A stretch of 58,493 nucleotides of DNA from a virus (IMGVR_UViG_3300043449_000801:1-58493); one strand, 5' to 3'. Shown: positions 36,097 through 45,094, numbered from the stretch's first letter. Notes: a model not told the origin generated them from the letters alone. Numbers and translations: made by a program.

Positions 36097-38532
36097 TTAT
36101 CTCGGTTCAAACGATCCTAAATCAAAGTTATCCAATGAATCTTCTTCTGATTCAAAGCTCAAAGGTGGAAGGTTGTTTTTACGCTGATTAATAAGCTCTG
36201 ACTGACGGGTTGCTTGTAGGTCTACACGCTTGTCTTTTGCTTTCTCACGTTCTTTCTCACGCTTCATCAATCCATCTGTCTCAATACCTTTAAGCTGCAT
36301 ATTGTACTCAAACTCAAGTGCCATCAATTCTTTTTTCTTCTCAACCTCAAACTGCATACGTTGCATATCTAGTTGAGCTTCATTTTGTTTGATAGCAATC
36401 TTAGCTTGTGCCTCCATCTGTGCTGTCTGTTGCTTCTGCTGTGCAGCAGCTTCTTGAGACTGCATATTAATCTGCATTTGTATCTGAGACTGCATGTCTT
36501 CTCGTTTCTGACGCTCAAGTGTTTTACGCTTACGCTTAACCTTAAGTAGTTCATTAGCGAGTTTCAGATTCTTAATCATACGAATATCAATAGCGTCCTC
36601 AAGATCAATCTGATCTCTGCTAAGTGCTATCTGTATGTTCTGCTCTACTTGCTGTTTTTCTTCTTCATCTGGTGCAAGTTCTATGAATATACCAAATGAA
36701 TGTAAGTATAGGTTCTTGATATCATCAAGTATGGAAAGATTGTACTTACCAACCTGCATCGCGAACTCCTCTCTGAAGTCTGCGTAGTTAAGTATATCAG
36801 CTACACGTAGTGATATGCCTTCTGCCAATCGCTTAGTAACCATTAAACCTCCTTGTAGGATGTGTCGTGTAGCTACGTTGCTATTTAGTGCAGCAAGCTT
36901 CTGAACACCAACAAGTGCGTTTGGATCAGGAGAAGAACCGTCACGAGCTTCATTAAGACCTGTGACATCACGTATCATGTTTAGGTTATAGTTGTAGTGA
37001 TTAATCAACGCAGACATCTTAGATGCACCACTATTGGTCTGTAGTTCCTGAATAGGAACTCGTGCGTTGTTAAACTCACCATCACCGGTATAGCTCCGAC
37101 CAACTACCGAACCAGTTTGGAAGTACATCTTAAGTGCATCCTCTGGATTGTATGCTGCTCCTGTACCAAGGTCTACTTCAGAGATACCATCTGCATCTAT
37201 GAATACACCATCAGGAACAACTCGTGACATCACTTGCTGTAGCTTAAGGTGTGTTAATTGTATCTGATCGGCAAATGGAATCATTCGTTTTACAAGAGAC
37301 TGTATTTGTCCCTTGTACATACTTGGTGAATTTATAATGTAATTACAAAGTGCTTTCTGAGTAGCTGCTTCTGGACGAACCATATTTTTCAGAAGGTCCC
37401 ACTTAATAATAATATTACTACCTAAAACAAGAACTCCTTCGTACCATACATCCTTAACAATATCCAATCGCTCAAACGATGGATTGTCAGGTGTAGGCTT
37501 AAAGTTCTCATCTCTTTTAATAACTCGCTCCCCTCCGTTCTCTAGTTTTTTCTTTTTGTATACAAAACGTTTTTCAGTCTTGTAGTTAAAGTACAGAAGA
37601 GTGACCATCTCGTTATTAAAGACATCCTCTTGGAATGTTCTAATAACAGGCCAATAGTTATACCACGCAGAGCCAGAGTTCTTGATGTCTGTTAAATCTT
37701 CATCCGTTAGTTCCGGATTCATCTTGCGTAACTCAGTGTAGTGTACCTGCTTTACTTCACCAATGTAGTACACATCGGAGAAGTCAGGCTTCTCTGTATA
37801 ACTATAAACAAGTGCAGCTGGGTCAACATATTCTATTTTAACCCCTGCTCCAGGATAGAATGAATGCTTTACAGCACCTATGCCAATCTCTGTTAAGTCT
37901 CTATCTACTTGTGGCTTAACTACATCCTTGTAGTCATTCATGTCGAAAAGAGTATTGATTGCAATCTCTTCTGCGATTTCGATAGATGGCTTATACTTTA
38001 ATTGCATGTAAAGAGCAAGCTCCTCATCATTCTCAGGTATTTCATCTGGTGGAACATTGTAGGCATCAATGCCAAACTCTTGTTTCGTTTTCTCTAATAT
38101 GTTTTTTGCAAGCATATCAGATTCAACCATGTCCTGAAATACATTCTTTTTTTCAGCAGACATTACGTCTTGCGATTCTGCCTTAATTGAATAAAGACGG
38201 TCAGCCATACCGTTAACAACTATATCCACAAACTTTGGGATAATTGATACAGGCTTCCAATCTAAATTAAGGTAAGATAAATCTCCATCTACAGCCAAAA
38301 GTTTCTTGTACATCTCTGTGGGCTGCTCGCCTCGTCCGTACAAACGTAACTTATGGAACTCTAAATATTGATCATAGTAACGACAGTTTCCGGAGTTAAC
38401 TCTTCTAAACCATTCGCCTTCAATAGACTTCCCAACCTTTAAACCATAATCCTTAGATGCCTTCTCAGCATCCGTGGCCATTTGATTTGGAAATGGAGTG
38501 CTACTAATAACTACAGATGGTTTTTTATCCAT
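36097..38532 (-). CDS. Portal protein, crAss-like
   Basis: An 811-residue protein. After a helical N-terminus (EWFRRVNSGNCRYYDQYLEFHKLRLY) it contains DLSYLNLDWKPVSIIPKFVDIVVNGMADRL, read here in parts, a signature of crAss-like portals. The middle has the wing and stem region, and the last 200 residues are a Gln/Glu/Lys-rich coiled coil, typical of an extended portal barrel. It overlaps the terminase large subunit by one base and is transcribed with it. Confidence 0.85.
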   Translation of the reverse strand: MDKKPSVVISSTPFPNQMATDAEKASKDYGLKVGKSIEGEWFRRVNSGNCRYYDQYLEFHKLRLYGRGEQPTEMYKKLLAVDGDLSYLNLDWKPVSIIPKFVDIVVNGMADRLYSIKAESQDVMSAEKKNVFQDMVESDMLAKNILEKTKQEFGIDAYNVPPDEIPENDEELALYMQLKYKPSIEIAEEIAINTLFDMNDYKDVVKPQVDRDLTEIGIGAVKHSFYPGAGVKIEYVDPAALVYSYTEKPDFSDVYYIGEVKQVHYTELRKMNPELTDEDLTDIKNSGSAWYNYWPVIRTFQEDVFNNEMVTLLYFNYKTEKRFVYKKKKLENGGERVIKRDENFKPTPDNPSFERLDIVKDVWYEGVLVLGSNIIIKWDLLKNMVRPEAATQKALCNYIINSPSMYKGQIQSLVKRMIPFADQIQLTHLKLQQVMSRVVPDGVFIDADGISEVDLGTGAAYNPEDALKMYFQTGSVVGRSYTGDGEFNNARVPIQELQTNSGASKMSALINHYNYNLNMIRDVTGLNEARDGSSPDPNALVGVQKLAALNSNVATRHILQGGLMVTKRLAEGISLRVADILNYADFREEFAMQVGKYNLSILDDIKNLYLHSFGIFIELAPDEEEKQQVEQNIQIALSRDQIDLEDAIDIRMIKNLKLANELLKVKRKRKTLERQKREDMQSQIQMQINMQSQEAAAQQKQQTAQMEAQAKIAIKQNEAQLDMQRMQFEVEKKKELMALEFEYNMQLKGIETDGLMKREKEREKAKDKRVDLQATRQSELINQRKNNLPPLSFESEEDSLDNFDLGSFEPR

Positions 38533-40772
38533 TATCTCTTTAATTGACTAACGTTGCCAACACTATTGTCGTATCTTGCAAATTTAATACTAATTTTTGA
38601 CTTTTGTACCACACTAGTATTTTGGTTCTTACGTGTTGCCATTATCGCTAATCCTGAACTAATTGCAGCATCGAACTTAGTCCTGTTGTTTATATCAAAC
38701 TTAGCCCATTCTTCTAGTGTTCTTGTGAAGTACATGTTACCCATTTCATCGGGTTCTCTGTACGTACCTTCTGAATCATAACCTACGTACTGCTCTATAT
38801 ACGAACCTATTCCAGAGGCGTGAGCCTGCTTAACGTCTTCAGATGAGTTGGGTATACCTCCTACCTCAGCTTCAAACCTAGATAGTTTTGATATGTGTTT
38901 GTCAGGTCTGTTTAATGAGAATGCTCTGTATCCTCTATCTTTTAGGTAGTATAGTAGCCTAGTCTTGTTATTCTCAATAAGTATTGGCATACCATAGAAG
39001 TGGATAGCCATCAGCACATCTTCAAAGAATATCTCTGCTGTTTGTGTTCTTGTTACATATTCAAGAAAAAACTGATTAGTAGGCGCATTGGTGTCCATAT
39101 GGAATCCGGTGAGGCCATGTAAAGCACCATTAGATCCACCACCGCCAACTGTGCCAGATATATCGTAGGGGTCACAACCAAAAGCACCCAAATGATCATT
39201 TCCAGGTCTTCGTTTTCCATTTCTATCTTTTATTATATTATTTCTAACACCTATAGGAGGTATCCAAGACAATGTAAACTTGCCGGATGGATCAGGTGTC
39301 CATATTACTTCTGTATCTTTCTCACCATTCTTCCAATGGAAGTTTCCTTTTGTGAGTACTCTATCTTTGATTAGAGAGTCGTTATAATCGATTTGCTGAT
39401 ATATCTTTGATAGGTTGTACAAAGACTGCTTAGACTCATCCCTAAATGCATGAGACTCAGTCCTAGGCATCTGTCTGTAGAACTCATTAAGTGCATCAGG
39501 ATCATTCTTAAGTGCATCAACTTCGTTATTCCAATATGTGATTACACCATTTTCAATCATTTCACCATCAATACCCTCAATAGGTTTCTTTGGGTCTTCT
39601 AATACAGGCCATCCATATTTGTCAATGTAACCCTCAAAGTTCCACTCCATAGGTATGAATAAACTATATAATCCTGATTTAGTCTGTCCATTGGAAGAAC
39701 GCTTGCGTGGATCAGAGTCATTAAATAACTTCTTGAAGTTGTCACCACCCTTTGCAAGTGCGTTCGATGTAGAACCCATCATACACTTACCAATAATCCT
39801 ACTACCGAGACGAAGACATGTCTTTGTTACGCGCCAGTTGTTAAGAATGTTTTCTGGCTTTTCCCATTTACCGGATTCATCATGAACTAGTAGTAGCAAC
39901 TTCTCACCGTCATAGCTGTTGTCAGCTGTATTCTTCCAGTCAATAGTTGTATCAAGACCTTCGATTCCAAGCTCCTTTTCTTCGTTCATGCTCTTCTTGG
40001 TAATCTTAGATGCAGGAACTCTAAACGAAAGTTCTGTCTTTGGATTATCCATACCATCCTGTACGGGCTTGAAAAAGAATGGATAGTTCCTTACAATAGG
40101 CACTACCTTATCTGTAAACATCTTCTTGGCATCACCACCGGTCTTTGATAGTATACCTAAACGTGAGTCTTTGGATATTGTACCTATGTTACATGTTTCT
40201 CCTGAACTCATAAACGAGAAACCACTACGTCTGTTTTTTAGATAGCACATACCATAGCATCTATTGTCTGCCTTACACGCTTCCCAATAAATAAAGAATA
40301 TCCTATTTGATTCACGAAAATCAGGAAGACCGATATCTATCTTGGACCATTGCAGGTACATGTAGTGTGTTCCTGTAATGTATGTTGGTTTATTGTTATT
40401 CATAAACCAATGACCTAGTTCTCTTCTGTCGAACTCCTGCTCGATGTAGTCAATCCATTGATTCTTAAAAACATTGTCTCTACGCATCCATTCGAAGGAT
40501 GTCTTTATGTTCTTAAGTTCTTTTGGATATTCAGCAGCAACCCATCTATTTTCTCCTTGTGGTACATCTGATGGTGTTTTAGGAAGTCCTATAAATAACC
40601 CATTAATCTCATATATATCACCAAGTGTTCCATCTTTCGATATGACCACAATATCATACTCCTTATGATATCCATAACTCCATGACTTTGACCTATTCTT
40701 ATTCCTAATAGAAGTTTCTCCAATATGATCATTGGCAACTCGGTATATGTCATAGTTATGATTTTTTACCAT
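38532..40772 (-). CDS. terL: Terminase large subunit
   Basis: A 746-residue packaging motor. The ATPase domain has a degenerate Walker A (KNRRSGFSF) and the Walker B strand LLLVHDESGKW; motif III is SRIIGKCMMGSTSNALAKGG. The C-terminal RNase-H-like nuclease has an acidic strand FGCDPYDISGTVG, and a late DKHISKLSRFEAEV segment. It overlaps the small upstream gene by 17 bases and the portal gene by 1 base. Its size and motif order match crAss-like phage terminases. Confidence 0.88.
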   Translation of the reverse strand: MVKNHNYDIYRVANDHIGETSIRNKNRSKSWSYGYHKEYDIVVISKDGTLGDIYEINGLFIGLPKTPSDVPQGENRWVAAEYPKELKNIKTSFEWMRRDNVFKNQWIDYIEQEFDRRELGHWFMNNNKPTYITGTHYMYLQWSKIDIGLPDFRESNRIFFIYWEACKADNRCYGMCYLKNRRSGFSFMSSGETCNIGTISKDSRLGILSKTGGDAKKMFTDKVVPIVRNYPFFFKPVQDGMDNPKTELSFRVPASKITKKSMNEEKELGIEGLDTTIDWKNTADNSYDGEKLLLLVHDESGKWEKPENILNNWRVTKTCLRLGSRIIGKCMMGSTSNALAKGGDNFKKLFNDSDPRKRSSNGQTKSGLYSLFIPMEWNFEGYIDKYGWPVLEDPKKPIEGIDGEMIENGVITYWNNEVDALKNDPDALNEFYRQMPRTESHAFRDESKQSLYNLSKIYQQIDYNDSLIKDRVLTKGNFHWKNGEKDTEVIWTPDPSGKFTLSWIPPIGVRNNIIKDRNGKRRPGNDHLGAFGCDPYDISGTVGGGGSNGALHGLTGFHMDTNAPTNQFFLEYVTRTQTAEIFFEDVLMAIHFYGMPILIENNKTRLLYYLKDRGYRAFSLNRPDKHISKLSRFEAEVGGIPNSSEDVKQAHASGIGSYIEQYVGYDSEGTYREPDEMGNMYFTRTLEEWAKFDINNRTKFDAAISSGLAIMATRKNQNTSVVQKSKISIKFARYDNSVGNVSQLKR

Positions 40773-41055
40773 TTGACTTTGCTCTACCTTCTGCGAATCC
40801 GCTATTAGGGTTAACTACCTTTTGTTCTACTTCAGACACTTTTGCTCTCTCTTGGTCTATGCGCTCTAATATCGATAGCGCATCCTCAAAAGCCAACCTT
40901 TTTGCTGCTGCTGCGTTCTTCATTTTATCTGCACCTAAATCATCATCGTAAGAGTTAGTTATGATAGGCATCTCAAGAACCTTAATAAGCTCATCTACAG
41001 ACCTTTCAGCAGCCTCAAGAACTCTATCTTTTTTTGCTGTTAAATCTTTAAGCAT
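40756..41055 (-). CDS. Candidate small terminase subunit
   Basis: A 99-residue helical, charged protein (DRVLEAAERSVDELIKVLEM) ending with GFAEGRAKSNGKKS. It overlaps the terminase large gene by 17 bases and precedes it, the classic place of a small terminase. The sequence has no clear helix-turn-helix, so the assignment rests on position. Confidence 0.5.
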   Translation of the reverse strand: MLKDLTAKKDRVLEAAERSVDELIKVLEMPIITNSYDDDLGADKMKNAAAAKRLAFEDALSILERIDQERAKVSEVEQKVVNPNSGFAEGRAKSNGKKS

Positions 41056-41603
41056 AAGTTCTTAAGTTTTATACGATACATTATCTCTTCATTTATTCTA
41101 AACTCATACTCTGATTCTGGCTGGAAGGATACCATATCTCCTTTCTTAAGTATATTGTTTTCAGGAACGTACTCAAGAATACCATGAAGATGCATTAATA
41201 TATCTGTGTCAGTTAGAATCTTTTGATTTAAGTCTTTCTTTATAGGTTTAACAAAACAGAACGGATATGGCGCACACCATTCGCCATTTGGTTCCCTATA
41301 TAAAAAGACTTGATCAAGTTCCACAATAAACACATCATCCTTGTAGTGATTCCAACTTGAACGCTCATTACCTTTCATGTCGTAATAGATACGAAATACA
41401 TTGTGATGAACGATTATTTGGTCACCAGGTTTAATGTTTCCATCGTAACCAATTGGCACTGACTCAACTATACCTATTCTATTTGTGACAGTATGGTCTT
41501 CCTGAGAAGAAGATATAATGAAATCCTTATCGCCATATTGGCGCATATTGTCGTATCTAACGCCTTTGTTGGGGCGTATTACAAAGTAATGTGGTGACCT
41601 CAT
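41040..41603 (-). CDS. Tandem Cpn10/GroES-like beta-barrel protein
   Basis: A 187-residue protein with two GroES-like barrel halves. Half 1 contains GIVESVPIGYDGNIKPGDQI, and half 2 contains GILEYVPENNILKKGDMVSF; both match the phage GroES gene's GIVVVSSEHNGSIKKGDRIV. Half 2 also ends EFRINEEIMYRIKLKNL, which aligns with DYRSGESMYRMIQYRDV of GroES. This protein is a common neighbour of terminase in Bacteroidota phages. It overlaps the terminase-region gene by 16 bases. A co-chaperonin or assembly role (compare T4 gp31) is inferred. Confidence 0.7.
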   Translation of the reverse strand: MRSPHYFVIRPNKGVRYDNMRQYGDKDFIISSSQEDHTVTNRIGIVESVPIGYDGNIKPGDQIIVHHNVFRIYYDMKGNERSSWNHYKDDVFIVELDQVFLYREPNGEWCAPYPFCFVKPIKKDLNQKILTDTDILMHLHGILEYVPENNILKKGDMVSFQPESEYEFRINEEIMYRIKLKNLCLKI

Positions 41604-41604
41604 T

Positions 41605-41823
41605 TTAGAAATTTATGTTATACTCTATTGTTACGGGCATTGTGGTATTAACGGATTTCCACTTTACAGCTTCTCCATTCTTTTCTACCCACACATCGAT
41701 TAACCCTTCATCATTCTTAATAATATCGTACACCATATATTCACCCTTCATTACAGGCTTTCCTACCTGATAATGCATGGCGTTAAGTGGGTCTGTACCT
41801 ATTGATATTTTTCTAATGATCAT
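41605..41823 (-). CDS. Small hypothetical protein
   Basis: A 72-residue beta-rich protein (GKPVMKGEYMVYDIIKND, VDVWVEKNGEAVKWKSV). It ends one base before the tandem Cpn10-like gene and overlaps the previous gene by 4 bases (ATGA). No family recognised. Confidence 0.55.
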   Translation of the reverse strand: MIIRKISIGTDPLNAMHYQVGKPVMKGEYMVYDIIKNDEGLIDVWVEKNGEAVKWKSVNTTMPVTIEYNINF

Positions 41824-42065
41824 TGAGTAATTATCATTCCGGATTCAGTGTCTATACGACCTTCTCCATATTTTTCATAAAATTCCTTCTGCAAGTTACC
41901 TACTTCATTCTGAGCAATCTCAATATTTGTAAGTGTAGTTTGCTTGTCAATCTTAAGCCTTTCTTCTGTAATAGTAATGTCGGCTAAATGAGAACGTAGC
42001 TCGTAGTAATTTTTACGTGAGGCATTAAAACGTTCTAGTTCTTCTGATGTTAATTGTTTTTCCAT
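41820..42065 (-). CDS. Small coiled-coil protein
   Basis: An 81-residue protein, mostly heptad-like helix (RKNYYELRSHLADITITEERL). It starts the transcript with a TATATTTG promoter and a conserved leader. No function recognised. Confidence 0.55.
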   Translation of the reverse strand: MEKQLTSEELERFNASRKNYYELRSHLADITITEERLKIDKQTTLTNIEIAQNEVGNLQKEFYEKYGEGRIDTESGMIITQ

Positions 42066-42081
42066 TTTATTTAATTTGGTA

Positions 42082-42089
42082 CAAATATA
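42082..42089 (-). promoter_or_regulatory. TAnnTTTG promoter with a 16-base leader
   Basis: TATATTTG on the minus strand, then TACCAAATTAAATAAA and ATG. Nearly the same leader precedes GroEL, and a similar one precedes the scaffold gene. Confidence 0.75.
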
Positions 42090-42117
42090 TAAAAAAAAGG
42101 GCTACCGAAGTAGCCCT
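42090..42117 (-). terminator. Rho-independent terminator with a TTCG-type loop
   Basis: AGGGCTAC pairs with GTAGCCCT (8 bp) around a TTCG tetraloop on the minus strand, followed by eight T. It separates the 144-residue gene from the next transcript. Confidence 0.9.
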
Positions 42118-42168
42118 AATCTAACAGTAAGATGCAAGAAAAATTAAGAGTACACAAATATACAAAAA

Positions 42169-42603
42169 TTATACTGTATGTACTATTAACTCAACATACA
42201 AATCATCTAACAATGCATCTTGAGCAACTCCTGCTGAATATGTGTTAAATGAAACTTCGTTATCGTTTAAAACAGAAAAATCAAAGGTGTTATCTTCTGC
42301 TGTTGAAACACCTATAATCATTCCTGCTTTTGCGTTATCAAATGTACCTGTGGATGTAAATATATATTGACCTACTCCATCATAAGACCATGTACCAGTA
42401 ATTGTATTTCCTGGAACTAATGTTGCAACTGGCGCAGTAACACCTGTTTGAGTAAGATAAGCACGATAAATACTCGTAGAACGCTCAATATCAATAATCT
42501 CTTGAGGGGTAATGTTCTTAGTTACACCTGTGTCAGCGTCAGAACAAATGATTTTATCGCCTGCCTTAGCAGTACCTACAGTATAGTTATTTATCTTTCC
42601 CAT
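42169..42603 (-). CDS. Small structural protein (fibre or head-decoration-like)
   Basis: A 144-residue beta-rich protein (TVGTAKAGDKIICSDADTG, ITGTWSYDGVGQYIFTS) that resembles short fibre or decoration domains in Bacteroidota phages. It has its own promoter box four bases before the ATG. Its location between the lysis cassette and the terminase group is unusual for a tail gene. Confidence 0.55.
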   Translation of the reverse strand: MGKINNYTVGTAKAGDKIICSDADTGVTKNITPQEIIDIERSTSIYRAYLTQTGVTAPVATLVPGNTITGTWSYDGVGQYIFTSTGTFDNAKAGMIIGVSTAEDNTFDFSVLNDNEVSFNTYSAGVAQDALLDDLYVELIVHTV

Positions 42604-42607
42604 AATG

Positions 42608-42615
42608 CAAAGATA
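42608..42615 (-). promoter_or_regulatory. TAnnTTTG promoter box, four bases from the ATG
   Basis: TATCTTTG on the minus strand, four bases (CATT), then the ATG of the 144-residue gene. Predicts a leaderless transcript. Confidence 0.7.
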
Positions 42616-42622
42616 CTAAATT

Positions 42623-42760
42623 TTATCTTCCCTGTCGATTATACGACTTAGTGTAGTTCTTACTACTCTTTAGCTTAGATGTTTTGCTCTTAGCATGAAC
42701 TCCAGGACGGGATACTTTGTACTTTCCTACCCTTACAACATTTGGTGATTTAGATGCCAT
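42623..42760 (-). CDS. Very small basic phage protein
   Basis: A 45-residue protein: MASKSPNVVRVGKYKVSR, then PGVHAKSKTSKLKSS and KNYTKSYNRQGR. Such short basic proteins with the PGVHAK(S/T)KTSK pattern recur in Bacteroidota phage genomes. It overlaps the amidase gene end by 11 bases. Function unknown; may bind nucleic acid. Confidence 0.7.
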   Translation of the reverse strand: MASKSPNVVRVGKYKVSRPGVHAKSKTSKLKSSKNYTKSYNRQGR

Positions 42761-43445
42761 TGGTAAGTGATTTAAGCATTTCAATCATCTTTGGTTGAGG
42801 AGAAATATCGCTCTTATCTCTTCTATATGAGTTGTGTGTATACAATCCTGGAACAGCAGTCAATGCGTTCTTGGATACCTTCCACATGTCATTTTCATTA
42901 TATGTAATCGGAATATTCCAGATTTTGTTCCAATATATTGACAACTTACGTACAGATTCAATCTGTGCATCTGTGTATGCATGGTAGTATTTATGCCCTT
43001 TATATGGTACAGGAAGCTCACATACTTGATCATTAGGAACTACTCTATCTACATAGTTATAGTATTTTCCATCTGATTTCAATCTAAGAGGTCCCCAGTT
43101 ACATATCTCAATACCAATAGCATTAGGATCTAGTGAACGATAAGGAACACCCATAGCTCGGAATACATCAGGTTTAATACCTAAATGGTAAGCCCAATAC
43201 TTAGAAGAAAATGCTTGGCAAATCTCCCCATCATAAGTATCCTTGCTAAGTCCTTTACCTGAGATAGTAACACAAGTAGCTATTCTACCTCTATCGTCAT
43301 TATCCCACATCTTTATTACACCAGGACCGGAAGAGTTTCCAGCTGTGTGATGTAGAACAATTTGTAACTTTTTAGTTTCCTTCTTGATGTACTGAGACTC
43401 AGACATCGGAACCTGCTTTATCTTAGATAGGTCAAGCAAAGACAT
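42750..43445 (-). CDS. N-acetylmuramoyl-L-alanine amidase (endolysin)
   Basis: A 231-residue amidase_2 (PGRP-like) enzyme that would cut peptidoglycan between MurNAc and the peptide. The zinc ligand site is visible at LHHTAGN near the N-terminus, plus YWAYHLG, GIEICNWGPL and the C-terminal THNSYRRDKSDISPQ. No signal peptide, so release needs the neighbouring holin. It overlaps the small charged gene by one base and lies at the end of the lysis cassette. Confidence 0.85.
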   Translation of the reverse strand: MSLLDLSKIKQVPMSESQYIKKETKKLQIVLHHTAGNSSGPGVIKMWDNDDRGRIATCVTISGKGLSKDTYDGEICQAFSSKYWAYHLGIKPDVFRAMGVPYRSLDPNAIGIEICNWGPLRLKSDGKYYNYVDRVVPNDQVCELPVPYKGHKYYHAYTDAQIESVRKLSIYWNKIWNIPITYNENDMWKVSKNALTAVPGLYTHNSYRRDKSDISPQPKMIEMLKSLTNGI

Positions 43446-43708
43446 TACTTTCTAAATTTACGAGTAACTAATTTAACGATAATCTCACCAACCTTTTTGA
43501 AGAACCCTTTCTCTGCATCAACATGTACATTAGTTCCTTCTGGTGTCTTATCAACTTCAACAGTAAGGTTTTTACCGTGTAATTGAAAATGTTTATCTGT
43601 CTCATTCTTTTCGAATTCAACATTTACATTCTTAGTATCAACCTTAACATCGATGTTTTTTCCTTGCTTTTTGACTTTTACTTCAAAGTCTTCTTTTCGA
43701 TTTTCCAT
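43445..43708 (-). CDS. Small charged protein of the lysis cassette
   Basis: An 87-residue, Lys/Glu/Asp/Val-rich beta-like protein with alternating strands (KNIDVKVDTKNVNVEFEK). It sits between the holin and the amidase. Similar proteins sit in the same place in related phages; a role in lysis control is possible but unproven. Confidence 0.55.
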   Translation of the reverse strand: MENRKEDFEVKVKKQGKNIDVKVDTKNVNVEFEKNETDKHFQLHGKNLTVEVDKTPEGTNVHVDAEKGFFKKVGEIIVKLVTRKFRK

Positions 43709-43714
43709 AGTTAA

Positions 43715-43894
43715 TTATTCTTCTGAGAACAAATTTGATAAAAATTTTCCAATTACACCGCTAAATAATGCAATATATGCAAGCCAATCTACTTTTTCAT
43801 ATATGGCAAACGATGTAATGGTTGCGCTTGCAGCAAGCAAAGAGTCTCCAATTTTTCTCCATTTCTTAGGAGTAGGAGCATAATACTTTTTCAT
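43715..43894 (-). CDS. Putative holin
   Basis: A 59-residue membrane protein too short for typical gene calls. It begins MKKYYAPTPKKWRKIGDS with a positive N-terminus, then two hydrophobic segments (LLAASATITSFAIY and WLAYIALFSGVIGKFL). Size, charge and place between the coiled-coil membrane protein and the amidase fit a class II holin. It overlaps the upstream gene by 4 bases (ATGA). Confidence 0.7.
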   Translation of the reverse strand: MKKYYAPTPKKWRKIGDSLLAASATITSFAIYEKVDWLAYIALFSGVIGKFLSNLFSEE

Positions 43895-44178
43895 CTGTTT
43901 ACTATTAATTCTCTTACAGCTAAAGATAAGTCACTCACATTTCTAGCTAGGTTTTTTATCTCTAGTTGTGTCTGTTCCATCAAGGCTTGATACTTTAGGC
44001 GTGATTCTTGTTCTACTAGTTCTATCTTACCTTTTAACTTTCCTTGATCTTCAATGACCTTATTTTGGCCATCTACAACCTTCTTAAGGTCTGCGTGAGC
44101 CATTCTTAGAAAGTATCCTATAATTGCTATCACTGTTGCAATTACAAATAATATTACGGGTACGCTTGAGTTTGTCAT
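43891..44178 (-). CDS. Membrane-anchored coiled-coil protein of the lysis cassette
   Basis: A 95-residue protein with one N-terminal transmembrane helix (SVPVILFVIATVIAIIGYFL) followed by a charged coiled coil. This topology resembles XhlA-like or spanin-like lysis accessories. It is the first gene of the lysis group and its end overlaps the holin start as ATGA. Confidence 0.6.
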   Translation of the reverse strand: MTNSSVPVILFVIATVIAIIGYFLRMAHADLKKVVDGQNKVIEDQGKLKGKIELVEQESRLKYQALMEQTQLEIKNLARNVSDLSLAVRELIVNR

Positions 44179-44180
44179 GA

Positions 44181-44531
44181 TTATTCTCTTGTTGTTTGTT
44201 CACTATCTCTTATTAATACAGGGCTTGTTATGGCTAATGAGGCTCCTTGTCTGTTATATGCCGTAATTACACACTTTATATTACATCCAACATCACTTTG
44301 AGTTAACTCATATGTGTCTGAACTAGAAGCAATTAAATCATTTCTATACCAAAGATAATCATATGACTCAACATCATTTTCCCACCTACCTAGGTCTACA
44401 TATAATACTCCTCCTGGTGAAGGGGTTCCAGATAATGATGGGGCAACTACACATATTGGAATTCCTTCCGGATTCTTCTCTATCAGGTTATTGTTAGAAG
44501 CAAAGAATGGTATGGATCCAAAGTTGTACAT
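44181..44531 (-). CDS. Ig-like decoration protein
   Basis: A 116-residue protein with an Ig-like fold pattern: LWYRNDLIASSSDTYELTQS, then DVGCNIKCVITAYNRQGASLA. Such Ig modules are common on phage capsids and tails and bind weakly to surfaces. It overlaps the next gene start by one base. Confidence 0.65.
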   Translation of the reverse strand: MYNFGSIPFFASNNNLIEKNPEGIPICVVAPSLSGTPSPGGVLYVDLGRWENDVESYDYLWYRNDLIASSSDTYELTQSDVGCNIKCVITAYNRQGASLAITSPVLIRDSEQTTRE

Positions 44532-44821
44532 TACTTAAGAATAAGTGTTACGCTACCTGAAGTAAGTTGAATGTTATAGAAAGGCTTGTTGATATCAAGA
44601 GGTGTAAGTAATGCACCTGCTTTTACTGCTACAAGTGGAGCAGCTATTTGATCTGCAAGAACATTATAAATAACATCATTAGTATCAATACTTTCTAATG
44701 TATCAAAAATTGTATCCTGTAAAACAGCGATTGCATATACTCTTCCAGTATAAAGCGAAGTGTCATTCAAGATATATGAACCTCCTCGTGCTGTTAATAT
44801 TTCACCATATGAATTTGCCAT
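44531..44821 (-). CDS. Small structural (decoration-like) protein
   Basis: A 96-residue mixed alpha/beta protein (NSYGEILTARGGSYILND) with a beta C-terminus. The position between small structural genes suggests a head decoration or fibre base. No named family recognised. Confidence 0.55.
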   Translation of the reverse strand: MANSYGEILTARGGSYILNDTSLYTGRVYAIAVLQDTIFDTLESIDTNDVIYNVLADQIAAPLVAVKAGALLTPLDINKPFYNIQLTSGSVTLILK

Positions 44822-44827
44822 CTGACG

Positions 44828-45094
44828 TTATTTTTTTGTTGTTTTACCGTTTGCTCCGTTTCTTGCCCTATTTGTTCTATAGTTTTCCTTTACCATTTTT
44901 CCACCCCTCGTGTGGCTCATGTCAAGGTTATCACCATTTCCATACGTACCAGCCTTTCGATTAGCACGATTTAACTCTACTCTTTTCTTGCGCTCCCTGT
45001 CTGTCTTGTTCAGCTCACGCTGCTGCTTAAGCCTCTTCTCACGAGCTTCAGGATTAGCTGCGTAGTACCTCGCTGTCCTCCCTCTTGTTGCCAT
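44828..45094 (-). CDS. Small basic conserved phage protein
   Basis: An 88-residue Arg/Lys-rich protein starting MATRGRTARYYAANPEARE, with KRVELNRANRKAGTYGNGD later. The RTARYYAxNPxAR and GTYGNGD parts are conserved in many phages in my experience; the function is unknown. I chose the internal ATG at 45094 (the longer frame starts at 45103). Confidence 0.6.
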   Translation of the reverse strand: MATRGRTARYYAANPEAREKRLKQQRELNKTDRERKKRVELNRANRKAGTYGNGDNLDMSHTRGGKMVKENYRTNRARNGANGKTTKK

